A DNA stretch of 64,000 nucleotides from Phoebastria nigripes (lineage: Eukaryota > Chordata > Aves > Procellariiformes > Diomedeidae): the NCBI GenBank assembly GCA_035582835.1, contig JAYKAV010000005.1, positions 129,076-193,075 on the forward strand, read 5' to 3'. Of the stretch, positions 12,465-25,325 are shown in pieces. A program made the position numbers and the translations under genes. Numbering within the stretch: the first letter of the stretch is position 1; every line of letters starts with the position of its first letter. The notes beneath the pieces were generated by a model. It did no database searches. It saw only the letters and a list, made by a program, of their open reading frames with translations, and was not told the DNA's origin.

Positions 12465-15400
12465 CAAGTTTGTGCAAAGCATTTGCAGGATCCAGGTCAT
12501 GCTACATATACAGCTGGAATAGCCCAATGATCTTTCTGAACCATGTGAAGCAACTTGATTCAAGATCCTAAAATAGTGTTCTTTTGCCATTATTTTTAAT
12601 GCCTAGTGCCATTCAATTTGTTTGAAAGAAAAAAGTATTTTAAAATGGCTTCAAAAATGCAAGCATATCCAGTTGGATAAATATAAGCAAAGGAGAAGAA
12701 GTCATTACAAGCCTTCATTTTCGCTCCTGCTGATGGCAAAATGTCGGCAAAAGGTTCCCAGCAACATTTCTGAAAATGAGTGCTATTCATGGGACTAATT
12801 CTTGAATGTGAGAGTGCAAAATTTGGAATCACGTCCAGCCTAAGCAGAAGAAAATCACTGCCCTTTCTGCATCTATACGGAAAATACCAAGCTTTCTTGC
12901 TATGCTTAAAACACTGAAAGGTGCTGGCATCACACGTACATCTTTGAGAATTGAAATGTCATGTTCACTCTGGGAGAGAAAAGAATCCTCAGGTGCTCAT
13001 TACTACTAAAAAGTGTTCTCACAGAAACCAAACCCCAGGCTTTCTCTACATGATCAGCTTTTAAAGGTTAATTAACAATAGTGTGTGATAAAAATTTATA
13101 ACCTACTGTTTATAATTTTTTAATGGTGTGATTTCCAATCTTATCATTGGGCTTATGCTTGAAATCAAAGTCCCATCTGCTCACATCTCAGAAAACCCTG
13201 CAGAAAAAAAAAAAAAAAAAATATATTTAATATTCTAAACCTTTTGCCCCATGCTGGAGATACAGAACTCATCCATTTTCCACCCTCATGCCCCCAAGAC
13301 ACAGATTCTAAGCAACTTTGAAATAAACATCTTCAAAAGCATTCCATCATAAACATGCTACAACACTTTAGCAAAAAAATCTGGAAATAGTAATTCAAAG
13401 AACATCTATTACTAGCTTGTTTTTGTAACTCAAGGTAGATTTTCTGTAGAATTTTTGTTCTGCTGTAAGACCCTTCTAACTCACCTTTATGCCATAAAGT
13501 GAAGATAAACTAAAGCATTACTTTTTTTTTCTGGTAACTGAGAACTCAGAACTTGGGGGTTTGCATTCGAGTTATTTTCAAGGCAAGTATATTTTCTCAG
13601 TAGTTCTTCACTTGAAATTTCTTAGTGAAATTTTCTAGCGTCTTACAAACTCCACAGTATGGTTCTCCTATTATCTTATATTCTTAAATGTATGTATATA
13701 TTTTCTCACCGTGGACGTTCTGTCCACCACATGTAGAAGTGGTAGCTAGGCAAACTTCAGAAAAAGTTTCCAAGCTCAAGGAAGATGTGCAACCTTGATG
13801 GAAAATAATTGTATGTCTGAATCTCTGCAACATCCCTACTACTCGCTTCTGCTGAAGATAAATCTGCTAAGGAAAGGAAGAAAACCATGAGAAAATAAGG
13901 AGCAACAATGAATATAGGAAGATCCACAGCCTTCCTTAGTCTTCCCTATTATGTCTGTATTATGACTTAGATGAGGTTGTGATGATATAAGGAAGACNGT
14001 CTGTGAAACATCAGGCAGGATGATTGAGCGTGAATGTTTTCCAATTTTCAGAGCTCAAAACCACTTGCAGATAAACATGATTGTGAAGGCAGTATTTATC
14101 AGTAGCTAATCACTCATGGCTTTAAAACAAAGTCAGATTTAGTTTCTTTGTGCAGTTTTGAAGGATTAAATGAGTAATAGTTTTTAATGCAGTCATAGGA
14201 AGCTGAATTAGAAGATACTAAAAATTAAATAGAAATGTAAGGTTAAAACTCTGTCTATTTAGAAGATTAATGCTGGAGCTTAAAGACAAAATACATTGCT
14301 GATATAGAAAAATTCAAGACTATCTGGGATTTTAAGAATTCAGACTGTTCATTCAACCCAGGACAAGATCAAGTTCGCAACTGTTCCAGCATCTACTTTC
14401 TGCAGATTGACTGTCAGTTTACCATACCCACATTGGTCCTACAGAACCCTGAGCATTTACTTTCCACATTTCATAATATCACCAACAAAAAAGATGAATG
14501 CTGAGCTGCCCATCAAGCAATTATATACTGCGCTAGACTTGCTTGCAGCTGAACTAGACAGTAAGTCATACTACTCAACAGAAATTACTAATATGCTGAA
14601 GAGATTGACAGAAACAAATCATTTGGTCTAGTGATCCACTAAAACAAGGTACAACATTACAACGTACAAGCAATTATGACATTAAATTCTTACTCTCACA
14701 TTTTGAAAGTCTTACCGCCTGTTATTCTACCTGCATATCTCACTGTCACTACTTCCAAAACAATCTCAGGGAGTGGTTTTGGGGCACACAAGTACACACA
14801 TACGCAGTAAGACAGTTGGCCATTAATTTGAAGCATTACAACTAGAACTATAGGCAAGGGTCTGCCTTCTTGGTCTCAAGGCCAATATCACAATGCTTTA
14901 ATACAAAATATTTGGACTTTTTTAAACATAATTTTTAAATATACATAGAAAAGACTAAATTACACCTGTTCACTCTGTTCGATTCTATCTAGTAGCCAGT
15001 TAATTCCTCAATGCCAAATCAGGTAATATGGTAATATCATTATTTTGATAGTGATATAGATGTTAATAAGTAACATGATCATTATTTTGTGGCTTAGGTT
15101 TTTTTTTTTCCTTTAGCTCTCTTCACATTTGTTGAATTTGAAGTCCTTTCAACGCAACAAAACAGATTACAATCCTTAATGTGAACATATGTTTATGTTG
15201 GGAGAAAGAGGTAGGGGAAATGACAGGAGGAGAGAGAGATTATGAAAGAAGAAACCATTGTATCGTAAATCACATACGGAACAACAGATTTACTATACCA
15301 ACATGAAAAGTTGTATTAAACTAGTGGGCTTAGCACTTGTTCCTCTAGCTTTCAAAACCAAACCTCCAAAATAAGCTAAGGTTTCCAGGACACTATGCAA

Positions 15401-18400
15401 TTGACACACAACTTTGTCATACAAATAAACTCTTACATAAATGATCCCATATCTTGAACTTTAACCTTAACATTCAGAACTGCACTTTGATTCTTTGGGA
15501 AATCTACTTTGAATCAATCTGGAAATAAAATTTGGTTTTAGAATATATATACACATGTATTGCACAAATCTGCACATACATGTAAGACATTGCAAGTGTT
15601 CACAACGGACAAGCATCCAGAATTCTTTAGCCCTGAGAGAAGGGGTCTATTCTTCTAGTTCATTGCATCTACTCATGGCTTGAAAATGTTCATCTATGTT
15701 ATAACACCTGACTTGCACAATGACCNGACAAGCATCATTTGCAAGCTAACTCTCAACCTGAAAAAAAGGGGTTATGGCCACAATGCAGTTATAATGCATT
15801 GGTAGTGTTTGAACATTCGCCACAGGAGGGCAATCCTGATACGACAACAGGAAGGTGTGTACCTGTGTGGGCTCTCATGTCCATGCTCCCCCCACTTTCA
15901 AATGACTGAATGCATTTTGCATATTGGAGCTGTATCCGTATTATCAAGGTGCTGATCATGAAAAAGAGTGCTTTTTAACTGAGGATCACTGTTATAGCAG
16001 GCTTCCAGACTTGTTTCTAGGCAGTTCAGGGCATGGACAGAATAAGCACTTCTGGAAGTGTTAGTGCTGGTTCAGCAAGTATCAGTTTAAACTGTATGCA
16101 TCATTACCCAAAGATGCTGAAAACCATTCATGTGGCCAAGTTAAAGTGGACATTTTCAAATATTCAGTGGCAGAACATTCTTGATATCAATCCAAAGAGT
16201 AATTAGGATATTGCCATAGGGTTAACAGTCAGAAAAAAAGGAATCCAGAACTCTGCATTCTTTTTCTAATTCTACTAGCATTGTGAGCACTCAAGTATTA
16301 TTTTTTATTCACCCATTTCCAAAACACATATAAAAATATCTGTATGAAAGACTGAATACTTCTTATACATTAAGAGTACTTCTTAAAGTACTTTGGGATA
16401 TAAGTACCTCTCAGTGATTGCCCCATTTTTAATCTAGATGTTTTCATAATCAGTAGTGACTTACTCCAAGAGTAGTGCCAGTAATTTCTTCAGCTCACAG
16501 TTAGTTTTCTTGATATCAGCAATAGAGATTTTTGAAAGGTCTCAACTCATGGAGAAAATATCTCTTTATAAATATAAGTGGAGGAATTTATTCCTGCGCT
16601 GTATTCTGATGGGTTCATGGACCTAATAGAATAATTGCACCCCATTTACTTAAGCTGGGTCAACCAAATAAAACTTGCATGTACCTTGTCTCCAAAAGAT
16701 ACTGTAGAGTGAAATGGTTGATGTATTTTTTCAAGGACACTAGCATACCATTTTGAACTCATGGATATCCATTAGATTTCCGCTATGCAAAACAGTTAAA
16801 TACTTCAGCTGAGACTTTCCTAGCCTCAAAATAACGTGACTCCATACTGCCAGCAGTGATCTTCACTAAACACAGAGTTTGGAACTTATAATTAAACAAA
16901 ACATGATCAAACCTGAATCCCTAAAAAGCAAAAGAGAGAGCATTACAGATTGTAGACCAAGTCAGTTTGAGANCTCTGACCCAAGCACCCCACCTTCTTG
17001 TGAAGATGTGTCAAAACACAAGCAAGACACATCACCTTATTCCACCATGAAAGCACTTAGTCATGTCATAGAAATATTACAGCAGTAAGAGGAAATATTT
17101 AAGAAAGTTCATATTTGTATTGTTTTTATATCATATTGGAAACAGAAATCCCATTTGTGATTAACAGCAGTATCCTGGTGCCTGCTGATCTCACACCCAC
17201 TATAATCTGACATTGCCTGCCTTAAGCAGAGCTGCTATCACTTGTTTTCATTTGACTACAGGCAGTCCTGTTATTTAAGAATTAGAAGCTTACTGCTTCT
17301 ACATTACTCTAATATGGCTACTCAGCAGAATATTTTTCATGCCTCGTATCTACATTATTTTCCTTAAATGCTTGGAATTCAGACAAACACATTTTGAAAT
17401 GCTTGCTTTTGAGGGTATGTATATGCACACATATACCCATTAACACACATCATGCTTGCACAGAAGCAGAGCAAGAATACGTAACAAGAATTTTGCTTTC
17501 AGGCACTTTTCTGGTGTACAAACACCAGGCTCAATGCAAGTTGTCAGAAAACTNCAGTGAAAAGGATCCCGTTCATGGGTGCTGCATAAAAGTTCAATGG
17601 CCTCTGAATGTCACTTGGGCTCTAGGACTGTCTATAGGGTAGAGTCGTTTCATGAAGTGTTTCAAACTCCCCAGGTAAAGTGGGATACGTTTTAGTGCAC
17701 TGTGACCCCCTCACATGTATATGCTTCTTTCACATAGAAACCAGGTCATAAAGCAGTGGTGAGGGGTGCAGAGGAAGGAGTAGTGTGTATTTATGTTAGA
17801 TACGCATCCAGGTTCTTACTATAGGCATTGCATCCTCAGTATGCTTCTGTGTTAGGCTGCCTGCAAACATCGTAATAGATTCCTAGTACTCAAAGAAACT
17901 TTCATGGGGTTTTTTTTTGTTTTGATCCTGAAAAAAATTTCACTTTTGCTTTCCACAGAGACTAAGCATTCTGATCTAGGTGGGTAATAGTGCTATTTCT
18001 AAGATTAGAAAGAGCTAAAACCAAAGATACCCCAACACTGTTATTGCAGTAACCGAAATCTTCATTACACAATGATGGGGGGGGGCGGTGTTGAATCTCA
18101 GGGAATCCTTATTAGTCATTTTTAGATCAGGAGTACTAGTACTATTACTGATTTTCAAAGTATTAGTAACTTTAAACCCAGNAGTTGTGCAGCAATGTGT
18201 ACCTTGTCTGGGTCTATTAAAATTCTGATTATGCTTCCAATCATCATAAACTAAAATATTTTTCTTGAGCTACTGTAAAATACAATCTAATTTGACAGGA
18301 ATTACTATTAATTTTGCAGATTCTGTATCTTGGTACATACATCTCCCTTGATTATCTATATACAAAGCTTAAGGTGTTCAAAGATATAAAAATCTAGCTC

Positions 18401-20629
18401 AAACAACAAATATCACCAAAAACCTCTTTATCTGGACATGAGATGACTGTATACACAGTTAAAAAGTTCATCAAATTCAAATTTACCATTGCAAGGAATT
18501 TCCATTGATAGCAGAACATACCCTCCTCACACTTGTTTCAGATAAAAAATAACTCTTCCACCACAAAGAAAGTCTAATGTTTCACCGTAGTAAGTCAGCC
18601 AGTTGTTTTTATTTACTTAAAATATGTAATTTACTGATCTGTAGATGCAAACAGCTTAGTATCTGAAAAAGGACAGTAAAGTGGTTTAACTCTGGAAAAC
18701 ACGAAGAGTTACACACAGTGTAGCTTGGCCTGACATTCTCTCTACCATTTCTGAATTTGTATCTATATTGTATGTTTTCTGTTTTTCTTACAACTATAGG
18801 TGCAGTCACACTAACAGTGCTAATAACCAGGTTTGTTTTGGTTTCACTTTCATTAGGAAAAAGACCACTTTTCCTTATAAACTCAAAGATCAGCTTCTAG
18901 GATTTATGATGGTTATTGCCTAAGATATGGCAATAAATTCATCTTCAGAACAGCACTAAATCACCCAGAATGACTCTTCTGTATATTACAAAGTTTATGA
19001 TGCAGCAAGCATCTGCTGGAGTGAATGGTTCAATTTCATATATAAAGACATATGTATACATGGCACTGAGAAAATTTCCACTGTATTCAGTTTGTGCATA
19101 TGCTCAGTTACAGCATTTTGATCCCTCTTGGATTTAACCTTTTTCTAACTCNTACCTGTCTTTTCTCTTCAAGCTTACATGTCAGAGCTCTAAAGATGGA
19201 TCCATCACTGAGCATAAATTGATTAATCCTAGCACCTCATCTAATGTAAAAAAATCTGAGGAATATAATTTTACACAGAGACAACATTGACATTACAGGT
19301 TGTGCAAGCAATCCTTCAATACAGAAGAAAACTATGTTTCTTGTATAAAGCCCCATTAAAGAAATTAAAATAGGAAAGTTCCAAATAGCAGACTGAGTAG
19401 TTTGTAAAAGCGTGGGAGGGAGAGAAAGTTCAGCACCTTTAAATGTTTCAAGTCTCTTGAACCTTACGTTGTGTTTTTTTCTAGAATACCATGGTTTTCT
19501 GTACATTCATTCTTTTGCAGATGGGATAAAANTCAAGAGTCGCTAAAAATCAAAATACCATGTTCTGAACTTCATCGCAATAGCCAACACGCTTCAATAC
19601 CAAAAGGGAAATCTGCAACAAATGTCATACATAGCAAATAGAGGAGATATTTTTCTTCCCTCTTTCTCACTCTCGGCATCTGATCAGCAACCTCCCAAAA
19701 GTTTAATCTCAAGAAGCAGAGGTAGTATGTTCATTTTAGGGACAATGATTTCTCAAACATAACATTATGCTTTTCTGTCTGACAAGTAGACTGGGAGACA
19801 TTGTAAATGGGGTTTTAGAGCAAATGCTTGTGTGTGCATTGAAAGATCATCAGTTCTGTCTAAAGTTATGTTCAGCTACAGCATTTTTTTCCCAAATCCT
19901 TTCTTGATTCTCTGGGAGAAGTAGGTGGATAAGCCTTCTGACCTTCTACCTGAAGGATATCTTCACATGTTTTTCCTGGAGAGGAAAACATGCAAGAACA
20001 TACATATGCTTCCTATGTGGAAGAACAGGCTTTTCAGAGTGTGAATATAATGAACACTAAAACAGACTTTCATTACTGCAGACAGCAGTTCCTGATATCA
20101 ACTGCTGATAAATTCATCTCCTTTTTCAGGGAACAACAGTACATGCTTTAAATCACTGAAGAGTACATTTATTTCCAAACTTTGGGAATCAGATTATGAG
20201 AACAGTAACAGAAATGGCTGTCAAGCACAACTTCTTATTTGGTGACTTACATTATTTAATGCTGCTGACTAGCAAATCATTATGATTTTTTTCAACTTCA
20301 TAAATGACATCTCTACAGGTTTTCATCTTTTTTGGTTTTGTTTTTTCTCCCCTCTTTGAAGATAGACATCCTCTTAATAGTGTATGGAATTTATAAATGC
20401 ATTATGTCAAATCAATATCTGTCAAAGGGGTTCATTTGACTAAAAGCTCTTCATAATACATATTTTCTTCATAATCACAGCTCTTATGTCTACAGGGAGC
20501 AATAAAGCAAGTGTTAGCTTTAATATTGGTACAAAGTAGTAATATACATGTTTTATTAGAGATGTTTTCTTACAAGTGATGCAAGCAGGACAGGTCACTC
20601 ATTTAAGAGGGTCAGAAGTTCATACATTC
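12465..20629. other. Unique AT-rich noncoding sequence
   Basis: About 8 kb without a recognised gene, RNA or transposon. It holds an A18 run at 13204-13221, a G9 run at 18077-18085 and TA/CA-rich microsatellite-like patches near 15545-15562. Open frames stay below 90 codons; one at 16879-17088 has a mixed polar composition but no recognised motif. Confidence 0.5.
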
Positions 20630-22380
20630 TGAATGAAATGAAAGCCCACCTGAAGCTGTCTCTGGCAAGGGATGTCAGAGGCAATAAGAAGGGCTTCTAT
20701 AAGCGCATAAGTACACCAAGGGCCCTGGTGACACAGGACACGGGGAAGGCTGAGGTACTGAATGCTACCTTCTCCTCAGTCTCAGAGGGCATGACTGGCC
20801 TTCAGAAATCCCAGGCCTTAGAGACCACAGGGAGAGTCTGGAGCAAGGAACACATACCCTTGGAGGAAGAGGATCAGATTAGAGAACACTTATGCAAATT
20901 GGACATTCATAAGTCCAATGAATGGCCCTGATGGGACACACCCACAAGTGCTTAGGGAGCTAGCTGATGTCATTGTGAGACCACTCTCAATAATCCTTGA
21001 ATGATCACGGCAATTGGGAGAGGTGTCTCAGGACTGGAGGAAAGCAAATGTCATGCCTATCTTCAAGAAGGAGGACCCAAAGAACTGCAGGCCAGTCACC
21101 CTCACCTCAATGCCTGGGAAGGTGATGGAGCAACTAATCCCGGGAACCATTTCCAGGCACATGAAGGGCAAGAAGGTGATTAGAACTAGTCAGCATGGAT
21201 TCACAAAGGGGAAGTCATGCTTGACCAACTTGATAAACTTCTGTGATGAAATGACTGGCTTGGTAGATGAGGCTCCGCTCCCCTATCTACTACCACAGAG
21301 CACTGGACATTGTCTACCTTGACTTCAGTAAGGCTTTTGACACTGTCTCCCATAAGGTCCTCATAAAGAAGCTGATGAAGTATGGGCTGGATGAGTAGAC
21401 AGTGGACTGAAAACTGGCTGAACAGCTGGTCCCAAAGGATGGTATGAAGTCTAGTGGGAGGCCAGTAACTAGCAATGTACCCCAGGGGTAAATACTAGGT
21501 CCAATCCTGTTCAACATCTTCATTAACAATCTAGATGATGGGGTAGGGTTACCTAACCCAAGTTTACTGATGGCACAAAACTGGGGGGAGTTGATAATAC
21601 ACCAGAAGGTTTTGCTGCCATTCAGAGAGACCTCAAGAGGCTGGAAAAATGGGCTGACAGCAACCTCGTGAAGTTCAAAAAAGGGAAGTGCCAAGTCCTG
21701 CACCTGGGGAGGAATTACCCCAGTCCCCCAAGCACTCACTGAGGACTGACCAGCTGGAAAGCAGCTCGGCAGAAAAGGACCTAGGGGTCCTGATGGACAC
21801 CAAGTTGAAGCCAGCAATGTGCCCTTGCTGCAAAGAAGGCTAACAGTATCATGGGCTGTGTCAGGAGGAGTGTTGCCACCACTAGTAAACCCAAACCTGG
21901 AGTGCTAGGTCCAGTTCTGTGTTCCCCAGTGCAAGAGGCACATGGACATACTGGAACGGTTCTTGCAAAAAGCCATGAAAATTATTAAGAGATTGGAGCA
22001 TGAGGAAAGTCTGAGAGCGCTGCACTGGTTAGCCTAGAGAAGAGAAGGCTCAGGGGGCATCTTATTCATGTATAGATATACCTGAAGAGAGGGTGCAAAG
22101 AGGGTGGAGCCAGGCTCTTTTCAGTGGTACTCAGTAACAGAACAAGAGGCAATGGACACCAACTGAAACACAGAAGGCTCCAGATGAACATCAGGAAACA
22201 CCTTCTCACTGTGAGGGTGACTGAGCACTGGCACAGGTTGCCCAGGGAGGTTGTAGAGTCTCTCTCCTTGGAGATATTCAAAAGCCATCTGGACATGGTC
22301 CTGGGCAACTGGCTCTTGAGCANGGGGGTCGGATCAGATGACCTTCAGAGGTTCCTTCCAATCTCAACCATTCTGTGATT
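20630..22380 (+). mobile_element. CR1 LINE, 5'-truncated, broken ORF2
   Basis: This is the longest CR1 copy in the window. The sense strand holds the ORF2 linker before the reverse transcriptase (frame 20638-20931), the first RT blocks (about 21040-21270, with IFKKEDPKNCRPVTLTSMPGK near 21058) and the RT block VYLDFSKAFDTVSHKVL at 21312-21362. The catalytic F-[AV]-D-D motif appears as FTDG at 21563-21574, so the second aspartate is lost. Several frameshifts and stops break the protein: after 20931, near 21280, at 21397 and later. The end at 22380 is the usual CR1 'cttccaa…caaccattctgtgatt' tail. The endonuclease and 5' UTR are missing. The copy is dead. Its 3' part closely matches the copy at 24003-24636. 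Confidence 0.95.
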
Positions 22381-24002
22381 AGAAGTAGAATCAAGATGCA
22401 GTACCAAAAAAACATTACAGTTAGATATGATTCAAAGTTTCTTATCTTTGAGTTAAGTCATACAGCAATAATTTTGAAGTGCAGCAGTGTTGTTTTCTGT
22501 CATCTTCATAGGAAGAGCACATTTATATTAACTAATTTTTTTTAGACTTCATACTTATGCTTACTAGGAAATTTAGACATCAGCAAATATCTGTCCAAGC
22601 ACCTGCAAGTAGCTGGAAAGTTTAATTATATGTAAATCAGAATCACTCTTCAAAATTCAAAAGCATGGAATCCTCAGTCCTTCCCATTCAGCTCTTCCCT
22701 AAGGACATAGAGGAGTAGATTAATAATGTGATCAGTCATCTGAAAATCCAGACTTGGGCAAAACAGTGAACTGAATGAATTCTAACATCTTCAGCACAGT
22801 GTAGTGAAAGTGAAAGGAATGAGCAAAATCTCTAAGATTTAAATACAGCACTGGCTGTTTGTACTGTCCATTGTGATGAGTGAGAGATCAAGATGTTCCC
22901 ATTTATGGCTAGCCAGATATTTTGCCAACAGCTGCACCATTTCCTTTGTCTGGCATGTTTCATTCATTCTCCCTGAACTAGAGATACAAGTAAAATTTAG
23001 GCTGTGAGTCTGTAACTGTTTAAGAACTTCTTTACACTAGAGGAATTAAACTCGTAGCAATTTTGAAGTGCACACGCAAGAGTTCATATTAGGCATCCAA
23101 TAAAGATACAGTGGATGAGGTAGTTACAGTGCCCACTTGTACGAGACATCTCCACTACACAAAGATTTTCTCTGAGCTGGAAAACAAGGATTAATTACCC
23201 TGAAGGAAGAGGAAAAATTGTGGATTTTTAAAATACAGTAAAAAGGAAGCTATACTGATTTTCAATATTTCTGCAAACCTCTTAAGAGGAGGTTTGTAAA
23301 ATTGCAGACTTCATGCAGTTCGTCTACCTACAGTTAGCTTTAATGACAATAAATAACCTCTATTCTTAATAATGACATCCTGAAAATAGCCATGGGCTCT
23401 TTAACAGTTCTCACTGCAGAACAATAAATACAGTATTTTTTCCAGTAATCCGAGTTGATTAATACAATTATACACAAAACCAAGAAAAAGAACCAGAAGG
23501 ATCTGGATCTTCCTTTGGGTTTCATTTTCTCAACTGGCAAAAGAGATGAGGCAAAAGAGAACAGTGACATACAAACAGCTTTGCTTGTATCATATGTCTG
23601 ATAGCAATAGCTGTCAGGTCAGATGTAATATCCTCCAGCCTGAACCTCTAGAGAAAAAAAAAACAAAAGGGTTTTTATAGAAGCCACAACAGTAAAGACA
23701 TAAAAATACTGATTTGCCTTACACAAGTCTTGTTCACAAGGGACTATTCTTCCTGGGTTGACCCAAAGCAATAGGTTAGTCCTCTCAAGCCTAGAAGAAC
23801 TGGATTAAGAGGGATTTTGCACCTCAGCTGGTAGCCTTCTGAAGGAAAACAAGGACAGAGCTGTCCAAGACCTGCCAGTGAGAACTGCCATGCCAGCAAG
23901 GCTGAAATAACAGCTGCCAATAGCCTACTTTCCCAACCAAGAGACAGAGAAAACAGAGCAACACAAAACATAGTATGCATGTAACGGAAGACTAACAGAG
24001 TT
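22381..24002. other. Unique sequence between two CR1 copies
   Basis: No gene or repeat is recognised. The stretch 23735-23995 is less AT-rich and carries a 78-codon minus frame (23744-23980) with no known motif. Confidence 0.5.
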
Positions 24003-24636
24003 GAAAATGAGCCAGCAATGTGCCCTTGTGGCAGGAAACACTAACAGTATCCTGCTGCATTAGGAGGAGCGTTGCCAGCAGGTCAAGGGAGGTGATCCTG
24101 CCCCTCTACTCAGCACTGGTGAGGCCACACCTGGAGTTCTGTGTCCAATTCTGGGTTGCCCAATACAAGAGAGACATGGGCATACTGGAGAGATTCTTGC
24201 AAAGGGCCATGAAAATGATGAAGAGACTGGAGCATCTCTCATATGAGGAAAGTCTGAGCGCTGCACTGTTTAGCCTAGAGAAGGCTCAGGGGGCATCTTA
24301 TTAATGTATATATATACCTGAAGGGAGGGCATGTAGAGGACAGACCCAGGCTCTTTTCAGTGGTGCCCTGTGAACCAGAGGCAATGGGCACAAACTGAAA
24401 CACAGGAGGTTCCCTCTGAACATCAGGAAACACTTTCTCACTGTGAGGGTGACTGAGCACTGGCACAGGTTGCCCAGGGAGGTTGTGGAGTCTCCCTCCC
24501 TGGAGATATTCAAAAGCCGTCTGGACACCATCCTGGGCAACCAGCTCTAGGTGGCTCTGCTTGAGCAGGGGCATTGGACAAGATGACCTCCAGAGGTCCC
24601 TTCCAACCTCAACCATTCCATGATTGTGATTCTGTA
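24003..24636 (+). mobile_element. CR1 LINE 3' fragment
   Basis: Starts inside the C-terminal part of ORF2 (gccagcaatgtgccctt, the conserved 'QQCAL' region) and runs through the block encoding [20 protein letters not shown] at about 24116-24176 to the 3' tail 'cttccaacctcaaccattcc…tgattctgta'. It is heavily 5'-truncated, which is normal for CR1. It shares long stretches with 21800-22380, including the phrase 'cagggggcatcttatt', so both belong to the same subfamily. It has no complete domain and encodes no working protein. Confidence 0.95.
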
Positions 24637-25162
24637 ACAGTCTCACAGCGTAAGTGTAAGAAAGACTAACACATTTTGCTTCAAAAACACTGATTTTGGT
24701 CAGATTCACAGCAGGAAACAGTGGAAGGCCCAAACAGACAACAAACTTATCACAGCTGGGAAAGGGAAAACTGCCACACATCTCCAGCCACAAGGTGTTA
24801 CACCAGGCAGTATCATCTGAAGAGAAAGGAAGACAGAAAGGCCTGTTTCCAAAGAAATCCACTCAAAAAGGAAAAAAGTAATCCATGGTACAGTTTACAC
24901 ATGGTACTTTACACTAAGACCCAGAGGAACTAATGACCCAGTACATTAAGATTAGAAGGTTAAATTCAATACTCACTTCTCATTCAGATACCTGAATTAG
25001 GCAGCCAGATACTGGCATTAGAAAGAATGAAGCATGCTGAATAGCTGCACTTTTAACTCCTGTATGTTCTAGGAAATAACAGTCTTATTTTTAGGAGAAA
25101 AACATCCAGGTTGATTTGGTTTAAATCTTGCCTTCAGAGTATATACAGTACATTTTGCCTTT
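24637..25162. other. Unique noncoding sequence
   Basis: Nothing recognised in these 526 bases beyond short chance frames. Confidence 0.5.
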
Positions 25163-25190
25163 GGGGCTTGGGTTTTGTTGTGGGTTTGGG
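25163..25190 (+). other. Predicted G-quadruplex motif
   Basis: Four G runs at 25163-25166, 25170-25172, 25182-25184 and 25188-25190 are separated by loops of 3, 9 and 3 bases. They sit in a G/T-only tract (25161-25222) that ends at an assembly gap. Folding is predicted from the pattern only. Confidence 0.5.
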
Positions 25191-25222
25191 TTTTGTTGGT
25201 TTGTTTGTTTGTTTTTGGTTGG

Positions 25223-25247
25223 NNNNNNNNNNNNNNNNNNNNNNNNN
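25223..25247. other. Assembly gap, 25 N
   Basis: Twenty-five consecutive Ns with a G/T-rich tract on the left and a G run on the right. The true length is unknown. Confidence 0.99.
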
Positions 25248-25325
25248 GGGGGGGGGATTGTTAAAGTATGTAGATTGCATCCTTGGGGGGGGGGGGATTG
25301 TTAAAGTATGTAGATTGCATCCTTG
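25248..25325 (+). repeat. G-run plus 28-bp tandem duplication at gap edge
   Basis: An identical 28-bp unit starting ATTGTTAAAGTATG lies at 25257-25284 and 25297-25324. The first copy is preceded by at least nine G and the two are separated by twelve G. Perfect identity and position beside the gap suggest a false duplication at a G-homopolymer rather than an old tandem repeat. Confidence 0.9.

Noticed and set aside
15822..15838. CTCF-like CCACAGGAGGGCAA
   Set aside because: The nearly invariant AG of the core is replaced; only about 11 of 14 positions fit.
21314..21817. 167-codon minus-strand frame as a gene
   Set aside because: It is the antisense shadow of the CR1 reverse-transcriptase region.
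24275..24862. 195-codon minus-strand frame as a gene
   Set aside because: Most of it is antisense to the CR1 3' end at 24003-24636, and the remainder shows no motif.
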